Below, piece after piece: positions 25,090-36,775 of a DNA stretch of 64,000 nt. The first letter of the stretch is position 1. Each line of letters begins with the position of its first letter. The notes beneath the pieces were generated by a model. The model made no database searches. It was not told where the DNA came from and was given only the letters and a program-made list of their open reading frames with translations. Source of the stretch: Piper betle (Eukaryota > Streptophyta > Magnoliopsida > Piperales > Piperaceae); NCBI GenBank assembly GCA_033002965.1, contig JAURVB010011141.1, positions 1 through 64,000 of the forward strand. The letters run 5' to 3'. Position numbers and translations under genes: made by a program.

Positions 25090-25531
25090 TTATCGTGGAT
25101 GCATGCTTGGAATTTGACAGTTAGCTCGAAAAAGAGACGAACTTGTGCTGCTGCTTCGCATGCCGCGTACAAAGTGGACCAATGCCCTTCTTTAGATTGT
25201 TATTCAACACCTAACTCCTTAGGTTGGTCACGTCCTCCATTTCTTAGATTTCTGAACTCAAGAACGATGGCCACTTGATACCCACTTCTCAGCTTTAATC
25301 TTATTTCTTGGCATTGCCTGGAAAAAGAAAAGACTTGTTTACACTGGCATCGCCATCTTCCTACAAACGACATGAAATTTCCGGATCTTGGGTTAAAAAC
25401 ACTTCAATCACCTGTTTGAAAATAAACACCTACGTATTGGAAAAAGCAGCATATTTACATCAACAGAAACATAAAGATGAACAGATGACAAGTTAAAACG
25501 TCAGTACATTTGTGATAGTTCTAGATTGAGT
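25090..25531. other. Intergenic
   Basis: Nothing recognised between the tandem duplication and the anthranilate synthase relic. Confidence 0.4.
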
Positions 25532-26540
25532 TTACAATTCCACACTTTCAACAAAAGCAGATTCAGCAAGGGGTCACCGACACGAGCTAGACCAACTGCT
25601 TTGTTCTTGCATTCCCTCTGCTCATCAGCTGGATCACAATCAGCCACTATGCCTGCACCAGATTGAAGGTGAGCCACCTATTCCTGGCGCCTATGATTGT
25701 TCTTATATGAATACATTGTGTCTGGTGGACCGTGGTAGGGAAGACAATAGTGCGGAGGGCCAATGCAATGTCCATATCGCCGTTGAATGAAATGCCACCA
25801 AACCCACCACCGTAGGAGCCTCACCTTGTATCTTCCAACTTATGTATTGACTCCGTCGCCTTCACCTACTTCCCAAAAACAGTTGAAGAGTATAAGACAC
25901 GCTCAGTAAATTATTAAATTAACACGATAATAAAGCACATATGGTTAAGATGGCATGGAAGACAATGTGATTGAACTTGGGTATAAACAAATTTGAAGCC
26001 ATCTAATTGGCATAGAAAATCTGTGGATGCTTTATATGAAAACACGTACAATGGAAAGGTGGTCACTGTTCTACCAAAAAGGATCTCAGGAAGTTCATCA
26101 ATCAGCCGCGGACTCCAGCTTCCCAGGATTTGCCTTGGAACAACATTGGATCACCAATTAACTCTTCGGTTTTTCTCCACTTCCTGTGATCTATTACGGT
26201 CTCCAAGTTCTCTTCTGCAACAATTTCCATGGTCGGCTGAGCCCCAATATTGCTAAATTTCCCCCGACAAACAAATATAGTAAATTAAATGGTTCATGAA
26301 GAATCTTGGTTGCAATGATCGTAGCTTACAACATTTGATGCGCATAAGCCCAGCTCAAATGATTCATATAGAAAGATTGGAGCATCTCGATCGTCTTCTT
26401 TGACAAGGCAATGGCCAGTATGCTAGAACTGGAGTCTGGTGATCCTAGAATATGCATCTACATAGAGGTATTAGATTTCCATTCTTCGCGGCTTGAAGAA
26501 ATTTAATTGCATCATCATCTAATATTAATGGCAAATTGAC
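25532..26540 (-). pseudogene. Anthranilate synthase alpha subunit (TrpE/ASA) pseudogene
   Basis: Three decayed exon blocks lie on the minus strand. Block 1 (about 26540-26330) reads KFLQAAKNGNLIPL and LVKEDDRDAPIFLYESFE. Block 2 (about 26252-26050) reads GAQPTMEIVAEENLETV and LIDELPE. Block 3 (25865-25532) reads GGGFGGISFNGDMDIALAL, DTMYSY, GAGIVADCDPADEQREC and LAESAFVES. These match the N-terminal and C-terminal parts of plant anthranilate synthase, the chorismate-to-anthranilate step of tryptophan synthesis in plastids. Lesions: a TAG in the IF-DHQTP segment and a frameshift just after it; loss of the residues before GAQPT; deletion of the central catalytic region between blocks 2 and 3; a TGA in TR-GSY; a frameshift after FPT; a TAG for the expected Trp before VAHL; and a frameshift before LAESAF. 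Intron positions are kept, so this is a decayed duplicate, not a retrocopy. No ATG-started frame of useful length covers it. Confidence 0.85.
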
Positions 26541-27414
26541 ATTAGAGAAACAAACTTCCTCTTGGATTGAAATATTGCTAACATTGACAAAGAACAACAA
26601 AATCATAGACAGAAGTCAGCAGATTGGGCAACAAATGCAATTAATCAAACATCTAAACTCCTTTTCATAAACTCTAGAAGTAATATTTTATAGTCTCCTC
26701 CACTTTATGGTGTACATCAGTTAATAATTCCTAAATGTGATTATGTGATAACCAAAACGTGATAAGGTCGAGCACTTCAGGAAGGAAAGGCAAAGATAAT
26801 TTTGTCACAAGCCAGACTCTCTGCTTGAAGAACAACTATTTTTCAAACTAGTAATTTATATTTCCCTTCACAGTCATCAATATGGAAACACAAATGAGAA
26901 GAAACAACAAAGTGGGATGCCTGATCTCCTTGGAGAAAAGTTTCACTAATATATACAGTAACCATTGACTCATTCAAGCCAAGCAAACAACATTGTCCAA
27001 CCTCTACAAGAAAAGTAAAAACCCATCAAATCATTCCAGCCAACCTGAGAACCAACATGTCCAATTGTTTAGATTAATGTATGAAGAAAAAACCAATCCA
27101 ATAAATTTGCATGCATATATAATTCTCTCCAGCCACCTCATATAATAAACCAAATTCAGTAACAGAAATATAATGGATCGTGCCACATGAATGCCAAAGG
27201 AGAGGGGAAGAGGCCAAGCTACAATGGGCAGGAAGTCTGTAACTCCTGCACAATCTGAGGGGAGGTCTCATTGAAAGCTTTAATCTAAATAAATAAATCG
27301 AGATTGAATTGAGGTGCTTGTTTTTTATAACTAAATATATTTTAATTAATTAATTTGCACGGCAATGTAGCATTATCAAGAATGAAGTGAATATATATAA
27401 ATAACCGAGACCTT
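26541..27414. other. Intergenic; possible lost 5' part of the anthranilate synthase relic
   Basis: Any exon encoding the transit peptide would lie here on the minus strand. I see no recognisable remnant and no other gene. Confidence 0.35.
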
Positions 27415-27423
27415 GGTTTAAAT

Positions 27424-27953
27424 CATGGTTGCATGAATCGGAATCGGAATCGGTTTTTGAGGGAGTCGGAATCGGAATCGGTCTAAATCGGCCAAGAATC
27501 GGTTCAGTTGAATCGGTCTGAATAGGTCCAAATCAGCCCCCAGATCCGCCCCGCCCTCGCTCGCGCCCGCCCCGCCCCGCCCTACCCTCGCCCGCCGTGG
27601 TCGGAAGGTCGGGCGAAGCTGAGATCGGACGGTGGAAGCGTGGCGGAGGGCGGCAGCGCGAGCGCGACGACGGAAGCGCGGCGGTGACGGTTTTTAAATC
27701 AAAATTATCATTTTACCCATGCTTAAATAATTTAATAAAAATCATAACTAGGGTATTTTAGTAATTTACCAAAAAAACCGATTCCGCTTTAAATCGGCCG
27801 ATTCCGAGTTAACTCGGTCGGAATCGGGCGAAATCGCCCAATTCCGGGACCAATTAGGGGCCGACCGAGTCGGCCCCGAAATCGGATCGGCGCGACGCCG
27901 ATCCGATTTACATTGGCTGATTCGGCACGGAATCGGCCGATTCGTGCAACCCG
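27424..27953. mobile_element. 530-bp inverted-repeat (MULE/MITE-like) element
   Basis: Exact 9-bp duplications GGTTTAAAT flank it (27415-27423 and 27954-27962). The ends are inverted: CATGGTTGCATGAATCGG on the left and, complemented, CGGGTTGCACGAATCGG on the right. The interior has many AATCGG repeats near both ends and a GC-rich core without coding sequence. A 9-bp duplication points to the Mutator superfamily; a non-autonomous copy. Confidence 0.7.
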
Positions 27954-27962
27954 GGTTTAAAT

Positions 27963-28732
27963 TAGAATGGTGGATATCCTAGTTTTAAATACCACACCAA
28001 ACAACCCAATTATATTTGGAATGTTATATCATCCTTAAATTACGTACAGTTTAAATCTTTATATTATTTTCATCCATGCCCTGTTTTTAATTTGAAAGAT
28101 TTATAAAATCTAATAGTTTTTTGTTAAAAATCATGGTATTTTAATCGATAATTAATAGAATATTGACAATAAAATATATTTTTAATATTGACTAAAATAT
28201 TGTATTTATAAATTTAAAATATGGTTCGGTTGATTCAAATATATGTCATGACGGTCGTAAATCTTGTATAATAACCCAATACCGTATTTAAAATTATTGT
28301 AGATATATAAAAACAAAAATAAGAGGGGAAATCAATTTATTTAGCCCTAAAAGCCCAATTAGAGAAGCTAATCATTGATATTATCCCCATTAAGCCCCTC
28401 ACTAATGATCCCCCAGCCCATCAACCAGAACATAACAAAAACCGTCGGATCATTTCCAAGTATTAATCCAAACCGTCCATTTCCCGCCATGAACCAATGA
28501 AAAACCCTAATTGACCTTCGCCTCCAACCTTCGTCGCCGGCTAGGGTTTCGCAGTTGCAGCTCCTCCAACCCCCACCCCCTCCCCTCGCCGGCCGCCTCC
28601 GAGGTTAAAGCGACAGAGCCGCCTCTGTCCGCCTTGACGAGCGCCGCTCGTTCTTGGCCCTCATTTTTTCCCCATTTTTTTCGAATTTTTTGGATCTCGG
28701 ATTGAGGTTGATTCCGATACAGCTGGCCGGAA
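27963..28732. other. AT-rich flank, then promoter and 5' UTR of the P0 gene
   Basis: 27963-28320 is AT-rich with nothing recognised. From 28320 to 28732 it is the promoter and leader of the ribosomal P0 gene, with pyrimidine-rich sequence before the start codon. Confidence 0.5.
28351..28510 (+). promoter_or_regulatory. Telo-box and site II motifs of the P0 promoter
   Basis: AAACCCTAA (telo-box) is at 28502-28510. Complements of the site II core TGGGCT are at 28351-28357 and 28415-28420. This pairing is characteristic of plant ribosomal protein gene promoters and couples expression to growth. Confidence 0.65.
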
Positions 28733-31235
28733 ATGGCGGTGAAGACTTCCAAGGCCGACAAGAAGGTGGCGTACGACCAGAAGCTGTGCCAGCTCCTGGA
28801 CGAGTACAGCCAGTTGCTCGTCGTGGCGGCGGACAATGTCGGGTCGAACCAGTTGCAGAACATACGCAAGGGCCTGCGCGGGGATTCCGTGGTTTTGATG
28901 GGGAAGAACACGATGATGAAGAGGTCGGTGCGGCTTCATTCTGAGAAGACCGGGAACAAGGCGTACTTGAATCTCATTCCCCTCCTCGTTGTAAGGATTA
29001 TATATATATATATATATGTCATTTTTTTGTTTGGAATTGTTTGTAAAATGTTGGGTGTTGATAAAGCTTGCATCTTTGTTGGTTTAATATAGGGAAATGT
29101 GGGGCTTATCTTTACCAAGGGTGATTTGAAAGAGGTCAGCGAAGAGGTTGCCAAGTACAAGGTATGCTGTCTATCGTCTCGCTTGATTGCCTTTCCTTCC
29201 TTATTTTTACAGTTGACTTGCATACCTTGGATATCTGGTGTGATTTGACAGTTTAGCTCTATTTTGTGCGTGCACAGTCAGAGGCTGCTTCTGTGTTTGT
29301 AATTCAATTTTCATCTTGATTAATTTGGATTGAATCGCGGATTGTGATTAGTGATATGCCCTTTACTTTTCCATGGACAATTCTTTATGATTATTATTCA
29401 ATTTGCTAAGGTTACTTTATGTCCTTGATTTCTGTATGTTGTTGCCACTTGCCATTTAGTGGTAGTAATATGGCTGCCTGAAATTGGAGCATGGCCATCC
29501 CTTAATGTTGGATCTCAACCTGGGCATGAATAGTTTTGAGTTCTCACATTCCCTTGAATATCTAAACGCTGATACCATTTGGACTTCTAAGTGGCATTTT
29601 GTCTATTAGAATGTATACATGGATTATTGAAGTGAAATGACAAATTAGGGTTTTTAATCTCTTCCTTTTCAAGTACTATGTTTTTGTTCTCCGAGCTAGA
29701 TCAACTAGGCTTTCTGCAGTGGTTATCTTTTTTTCTTATAATTTGTGGCTTGTGGAAAGCAGAAAGGGCTATACATCCTTTTGAGGCTGTTCCACGCATT
29801 TATCCCGTCAACATGTCTTTGTGTACACCTAGCTTAGTTGAATTTTGCACTTGTATAGCTTGGAGTGCTGGCATAAAGGTTGACTATATATTTGGAATAT
29901 TAATTGGCTGGAACGGGTGCATTATCGTCATTTTTATGTATCTGGATTGGATGGTGAATTGTCATAGTTATTATTCAATAGCTTTACGCCCTCATGTAGA
30001 AAAGGTCTTCACTGTGCAGTAGTAATAATAAAGGTACTGTATGTTAACCTTTTGTCTTTTTGGGATGCACTACGACCTTTCACGTATAAAAGATCATCAC
30101 GAAATATTAATAGGAAAGGTCTGGCTTGTGACCTTCATAACTCGGGATGTATTGAAAGGTAGCGATTGAGGATTGCCCAATTTCTGAACTTTGTTGATGC
30201 TTTTCTACTTGTAATAAGAAATTTTTTCATCCTTATGTCATTATACTGTGCACTATGCAGTATGAACAGGTCTTTTATTTATGTTTTATGTAACTTGAGG
30301 GAGTTTTTCTTTGCTTCATATGTACTTATATGGTGCCTTCCCTTTGTTTGTAGCTGTAAAAAGCATGTCTCGTTAAGTCCTTAGAGCAGTTTGATTGAAA
30401 ATCTAGCTGTCAATTCTTTTACAGGTTGGTGCACCAGCTCGTGTTGGATTGATTGCTCCTATTGATGTTATTGTTCCGCCTGGCAACACTGGTCTGGATC
30501 CTTCTCAGACATCCTTCTTCCAGGTCTTCATTTGATCGTTAGGCCATGAATTTGTCTTGCTTTGGTCATTACTCTTTGCAATCACGTATGGTGTTTTACG
30601 TTACTTACTCATCAGGTTTTGAACATTCCTACAAAGATTAACAAAGGTACTGTGGAAATTATTACCCCAGTGGAGCTCATTAAAAAGGGTGACAAAGTTG
30701 GGTCTTCCGAGGCAGCACTTCTGGCAAAGCTTGGAATCAGGCCATTCTCTTACGGTCTTGTTGTTCTTTCTGTTTATGATAATGGTTCAGTGTTCAGCCC
30801 TGAAGTGCTTGATCTCACTGAAGATGATTTGGTTGATAAATTTGCTGCTGGAGTTTCTATGGTCACTTCTTTATCACTTGCTTTGTCCTATCCAACCTTG
30901 TCTGCTGCTCCTCATATGTTCATCAATGCTTACAAGAATGTATTGGCTGTGGCTGTGGCCACCGAGTACAGTTTCCCGCAGGCTGAGAAAGTGAAAGAGT
31001 ACCTAAAGGTGAGTAGTTACGTGGATTTTGTTTTTTCATTCGACAATATTGTTAATGTCGTCTTTAATAAATTTGATGTTTCCAACAGGACCCGTCCAAG
31101 TTTGCTGCTGCAGCTGCTCCAGTGGCTGCTGCGGACACTGGTGCTTCAGCTGCCCCTTCTGCCAAGGAAGAAGAGAAGAAGGAAGAACCAGCAGAAGAGT
31201 CTGATGACGACATGGGCTTTAGCTTGTTCGATTAA
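28733..31235 (+). CDS. RPP0: 60S acidic ribosomal protein P0 (uL10)
   Basis: Five exons, 28733-28990, 29093-29161, 30425-30523, 30616-31008 and 31089-31235, give 321 aa with every junction in frame. P0 anchors the ribosomal stalk to 28S rRNA and carries the P1/P2 dimers that recruit elongation factors. The N-terminal rRNA-binding domain ([18 protein letters not shown] to [12 protein letters not shown]) is followed by the uL10 insertion and the stalk-binding helices ([19 protein letters not shown]). An Ala-rich hinge and the acidic tail [13 protein letters not shown] follow; this tail is the conserved factor-binding end shared by P-proteins. Length is typical for plants. Intron 1 carries a short (TA)n run at about 29000-29018. 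The gene is intact, and the ATG at 28733 fits the family start MAVK. Confidence 0.97.
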
Positions 31236-34200
31236 TTTGCTTCTTATAACTGCCCGATATTAGTTTTTTAACTTTTTAAGTCGCGTGCAGAACATATTTT
31301 GATTCGGATTCCTTTTTCTTGACTGCTTAGAGATCATGAGAGTTTTATTTATGAGAGATACGGATTGCATTTTGATATTTATTCCTGATGGATAATTTTT
31401 TAATTTTTAGTCAATTGCGTATGTAGCTGCCTTAGTTTTGATGCATTATGGTGCCCTTCATAATGGTTTTGTTTTGTTTACATTATGTAAAATCAAATCA
31501 GGCTCATTTGGGGAATTTTTTTCATCGGTATTAGTATTACTTGGTTAATATTAAGATAGCAGTTCTTTGAGTTGGAGCATCAATATGGTTGTAGGCAAAG
31601 CGGGTTGCCATCAATCTTGCCAAATGCTGATGTTATTATACAATGCCTATGGAGCGTTCATTGGCTAACAAGATGGACTTTTGATGTGAGTGATTGACAC
31701 AAGAAACGCTTGTGGCTTTTCGGTGCTTGTAATTTGGAGTTATCACCCTCTCTTGTTTGCTCCTCTTCATCTCTACGGTATATTCATGTAATTTGGAGGT
31801 TTCGTTGACGGAAGCTTTACTCACGGTGAAATTTTCTTACCCTCCTTCAATCCACAACACATAGCACCTCTCTGTTGGAAATTTCTTAAACTATAAACGA
31901 ACTCTTCTCAAAATGCTGCTTCATCATAATCTACCCATCAACTATTTCTTTTTATTTTTTTGTCTACGTGATAGGCGAGCTCCTCACTGTCAACTTGATT
32001 TCTTGACATCAAAGGCTTTATAAAAATTGCATCAAAGGCTTTATAAAAAATTGTTGTTTTAGCATGAAGCAAATGTCGCTGAAAGTATCAGTTCTATTCT
32101 TCTAAAATTCAATTTGGCAGTGTAAGAAAAAAGAAACATTCAATATGAAATCATCAATTTGAACCAATACCCTGTTTTCTAGAAATGAGATGACTGTGCA
32201 CATGCATTTCCTATTTAGATCAATTTCCACTTTCTCTAAAATTTTCTTAATTCAATTCGCAAGGATTTTTTGTATTTTTATAGAGAAACCCTCATTTTTT
32301 ATTAGGTTCTTTTGGTTTGTTAAGGCGAGGACGAAAAAAGCTGAGCGATCTGTAAAAGGAAAATATCACTTCAGAATTTAGAAATCGATGAATAAAAATC
32401 TAACTTTGGTTACAGGTCTGAGATCGATATCAGACACTGAAGATGATTGTTGGAAGAGGAGAGTCATTAGGAATAATTGCAAACAAATTAACTCAACTTG
32501 AGAGTCTGAGACGGGAGGAGTAATGCCAAAGACAGTTAACGACGTCACCTTAAACAATCATTTCCTCGGCCACCTCAATTGCTAACGAAAACAAAGTTTC
32601 GTTTTAAGTGGTCTTAAGAGGCTTCTTTCAAGGGCTTCCCAAAAATTTGTCTAGGCCGGAAATGTATGCTCTAGGCAGTTTAATTTTCGATTAATACTCG
32701 ACTCAGAACTTTAACTCGATATTAAACGAGTCAGGTCTAGGCTTGTACCTGCCCAATTCAGTTCGACTCAATATTTTATACGAGAAATAAGATTCAATAC
32801 TTTATATTTAGATAAGATTTTTGATTATATTTATTTTAAAAATTTTATATAAATATAACCCAGTTATAAAATCTTATTATATGATATCAAATTTAAATAT
32901 ATTTATGTATATGATTAAATTATTTTTTATATATAATTATATAAAATTTAAAATATTTTAATTATAAATTAAATTTTAGTACTGACTTGTACAACAAATC
33001 AACATCAATAAATACGAACGAAACTAACCCAAACTCAACTAAAAATGGAATTGGATCAAACACTTTTTAGTTCTGTTCGAACTCAAAATTAAACTAAGTC
33101 AAAACATGTAAAACTGGACTTGATAGTGAGCATGCTGGTCTGTTCTCCCACGTAGATGGGAAGGTGCGACAACGTATCGGACAGCCTGTTCACCTCATAA
33201 TTCATCATCCTAGCACTTGCAAAGAGGGTCCAGGTTCAGGTACATTTTGTACCTGGGAGTTGTCACCAAATTGCTGGGGACTGACCCACTGTGCAAAGGT
33301 GAGCAGGGAGAAACATTTAAAAGACAGGGACCATCGTCTCAACAATTCTGGACCGTCCCTCTCTACGAGTGAATTCCATTAAAAGAGATGGGTTATCTCC
33401 ATTGTTCCCAACATTTCTCCTTCAACATAATAAACATTAATTAATATTACAAAAGGTCTTGTATTATATTGCCAGGCAAGTTGGCTCTGAGCTTCTCACA
33501 GGGTTGCCCTGCCCAGCTTGGTTTCTGGTCCGTCCATTCCCCCCTCCCCACCCACTCCTTTGCTTTCATACTTTTTTATTGACATCTTCGTCCTCATCCC
33601 CTCCACCAATCTCCATACTTCGATGGGGTCAATCCTCCCAGCTCTAGATTCCATCTTCCTGATTTGTCAGGGAGTTTGTACCAACATCAATTTGCAGTGT
33701 TGATATGTACCTTGTGGTTAACATTTTTGTTTGCATCCCTTCTCCAGTCGCCATACATAAATTGGGTCAATCCATACTCTTGATTCCCAGATCTTCGTTT
33801 ATTGGCAAAGTTTGTAAAAACGTCAATTTCCCCAAGGATGTATGTATTGTTTTATTAACCACTTTGATAGTTTCACTGGCTGGCAGTATGTGAAGATAAT
33901 ACTCTATATGACATATATATAGATCATTGTGAATAAACAGCCACTCCTCTTGATTCATCCAAATTCTTATCCTGCATTCATTTTGGTTGTAAGTACTCAT
34001 GTTGGCATGTGTGAGAAACATCCTTATAATGTTTTGCATCGTCATTTTGAGAGATATTTTCTGTCCTAATTCAAGCAGGTCCCATACCTGGGAGATCAAT
34101 TTGGCAATCCTTTTTATCGCCCAAGAAGTATCAATCAGCATATTTGAGAAGATGGGCATACTATCTTTCTTATGGCAGCTTATGCCAAGATGCCGTCCAT

Positions 34201-35152
34201 GTCAATATCCATGCGCATTCTGCTTCCTATCAAGATGGCAACTTGCTAATTCACTTTGTTGCATTCAAGCGCACTGGAATTTACTGTCATCAATAATATG
34301 GAAACAGAGCTTGGAACCCTGCTCAACTCCCCTGTAAGTGATTTACTTCTTGCAAGCCCTCTAAATTATTACTAATCTCCATGACAACTCATAATAGTAA
34401 TGCTAATGTTGGTGTTGGTAATAAGGTGTAAATCCTATTTAAATAACTCTCTATCTCTTTTCTTTTTTTAATTCAATTGACACTATGATTGTCTCTTATT
34501 TTAGTTTATCACATTTGGTCATAAATACAAATAAAGGTGCATGATAAAATTAATTAAGGTAAAATATGAACATCCCATGTAAAACAAGTTAAAAAAAAAC
34601 AAATGAGTGGTCATGCCCCAAACCTTCCATGTTATATAGGTGCAAATCGAAGGAAGAAGATGGAGTCCGTTAATCTCACCCAGCTCTCACAACTCATTGA
34701 AGAGAGAGTTCCACATGATTCACTAGCACCGATTGCTTGAATTGATCAAGGTTGTGCAGTAATATCCCACAGCTCAATGCGTTTCTCTCATATTATAATA
34801 ACGATGCTTCATCTTCCTTTGGAATTATTCACCATTTTTTTTGATCTTCAACTTGTTCTCGATTTGCGTGGAGGGGGACATGCTCTGCATGTCGGAGATG
34901 GTGGCCAATGAGATGAAGAACAGTTGCAGGGCACCATGTGTATATCAGACTCTGCTATATATTTATTTTTCTGTTTCTGTTTTTCAGTGAAAACTCCAAG
35001 CTTTTAGGAAAGCCTGTGATTGTTATAGTTTACGAAGCACCAAAAAATTGGAAGCTCTTTGATGCTAAGATTCGGATTCTCGACGTTTTGATGACTGACC
35101 ATCGATTCGTTGCTCTTCTCCGAGTTGCAGATTCGAGTCACAGATCCAAAGA
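31236..35152. other. Intergenic region
   Basis: The 3' UTR of P0 lies first. A diverged AT-rich element-like tract with CTCGA motifs is at about 32650-33110, and a perfect hairpin CAGGTACA-TTT-TGTACCTG at 33237-33255. Two diverged tandem units lie at about 33579-33861. A possible leader intron of the TPR gene (ending TTTTTCAG near 34987) is seen. No gene is recognised. Confidence 0.4.
33579..33861. repeat. Diverged tandem duplication (two units of about 140 bp)
   Basis: Units 33579-33718 and 33720-33861 share an ordered series of matches such as CATCCC(C/T)TC, GGGTCAATCC, GATT(T/C)C(A/C), GTTTGTA and (C/G)TCAATTT. They are clearly related but old. Confidence 0.55.
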
Positions 35153-35188
35153 TTGAATCTTTTTGAGCATGCACCCTCATTGGTGAGG

Positions 35189-36487
35189 ATGTTGAAGATG
35201 GAGGTGGTGGCGGCGGTGACGACGACATGGCTCGTCCCCCACCCTGCTTCTTCCTCCTCCCACTCCTTCGCCGCCGCCACCGCGGCCAGAGTGTACCGAT
35301 CGTCGTCGTTGAAGCTCGTTCGTGGGGCCCGATCGCCTGCGGCCATTCGGAGGACAGTGAGCTGTGCTTCCTTCTTCTCCTTCTCGCCGGCAGCGGCGGA
35401 GGAGTGCTCGGTGAAGAGGGCGTTCTCGTCGACGGTTTTCATAATAAGAGAGGTGCAGAGCTTCGCGCTGCGGTTGACGGCGGCCATCTTCAACCAAGAC
35501 CTCAATTACCTGATCAACCATGTCCGGGAAGAGATCCACTCCTCCTTCACGTGGCTCTTCCAATGCGTCTTCTCCCGCACCCCCGTTCTCATGCTCTACC
35601 TCATGATCCTCCTCGCCAACTTCACCGTCCACTCCATCCCCCACACCCCCGCCGCCGAGGCCGCCATTGTCGAGACGTCGCCGGCGATTCGGAAAAGAGC
35701 GTGCAGGTGCCTAGAAAGTTCTGGGTACCCGGTGAGGACGCGGCGGTGGGCGGCGCCGGAGGGGAAGTGGCAAACACAAGCTGGTGGCCGGCGCAACGGC
35801 CGACGGCGGAGACGACTTGGTGTTCCACCGCCGGCGCCGGCTGCTCGTCAACAACGGGGAGAGGGAGGCGAGGCTGTGGGAGGCGATAGTGGAGGAGGCG
35901 GCTGGGATGTCGCCGGAGATTGTCGACCATGAGACCATGCAGATGATGGTGTCGCCGCTGAAGGTGGAGCTGCCGGCGGACGACCACTCCGACTACCTCC
36001 AAACAGAGCTCTCCTACCACCACTCAGTGTTGCAAGACCCCGACAATCCTCTTCTCCTCTCCAACTTCGCCCAGTTCTCTACCTCGTCCTCCATGACCAC
36101 ACCAGGTTAGAGCTTGTCAGAGCTCCAAACAGCACAAACCCGTTTTTATTCCTATCAGAGTTGGATCAAAGATTGCGTTTTTACGAGCTTTTTGATGGGT
36201 GTTCCTCGGAGCAGGGCGGAGGAGTACTTCAAAAGGGCAGCGGCTGCGCGGCCACCGGACGCGGCGGCGCTGGCTTGCTACGCGGGGTTCTTGTGGGCGG
36301 CACGCCGGGACATGGCGGCGGCGGAGGAGATGTATCTGGAGGCCATCGCGGCTGATCCCGGCAACACCTACTACGCGGCCAGTTACGCTCACTTCCTCTG
36401 GAACACCGGCGGCGAGGACACCTGCTTTCCCTCGCCGGTGCCGGCGACGACGACAACGAGAATTGCACCGGCAAGTACGAGGAGTGA
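35189..36487 (+). CDS. TPR protein of the At1g07280/At2g29670 type, frame broken
   Basis: Exon 1 ends at 36105 and exon 2 starts at 36215 (GT-AG). The start is uncertain (ATG at 35153, 35189 or 35198). A Ser/Ala-rich N-terminus precedes FIIREVQSFALRL and LNYLINHVREEIHSSFTWLF, then a membrane segment (TPVLMLYLMILLANFTV). The second half has LWEAIVEEAAGMSPEIVDHETM, DPDNPLLLSNFAQF and the TPR helices RAEEYFKRAAAARPPDAAAL, MYLEAIAADPGNTYYAASYA and HFLWNTGGEDTCFP. The product is an uncharacterised TPR membrane protein of land plants. Four shifts, each consistent with one lost base, interrupt it: near 35650-35690, near 35760-35765, TTCTCT at about 36075-36080 and TTTCCCTC at about 36427-36434. Without the last one the tail would be acidic and end at 36487; as read it ends at 36497. 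The gene is decayed, or the assembly has homopolymer errors. Confidence 0.75.
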
Positions 36488-36775
36488 TCGAGATTGAGCC
36501 GTTTCTTTTTGCTACGAATGCATGCATATTTTTATTCTTTTTTATGATGTAAAAACCATGCATAATCATGTTTAGTTTAGATTACTAAGTTTAAATTTGT
36601 AGATGCTTATAGAGAAATAATAAGTGTTCTTCGTTAAGTTGGTTGTGAATACAGAAACTTTTGTACGTAACAGTACAAAGTCATTTTAATTGTTGGGCCC
36701 TTAAGCTTTTTTTAATTTAATTTTAAGAATAAAGTTTTTTTGTTAATTTCTATACAAATTACTAAAGCTTTTCTT

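Noticed and set aside
27190..27212. TGCCAAAGGAGAG resembles the 5' part of miR399
   Set aside because: The 3' half of the mature sequence differs and no complementary arm that would form a precursor hairpin was found within about 150 bp on either side.
29678..30022. 114-codon open frame in the P0 gene
   Set aside because: It lies wholly inside intron 2 (29162-30424) and has no recognised motif.
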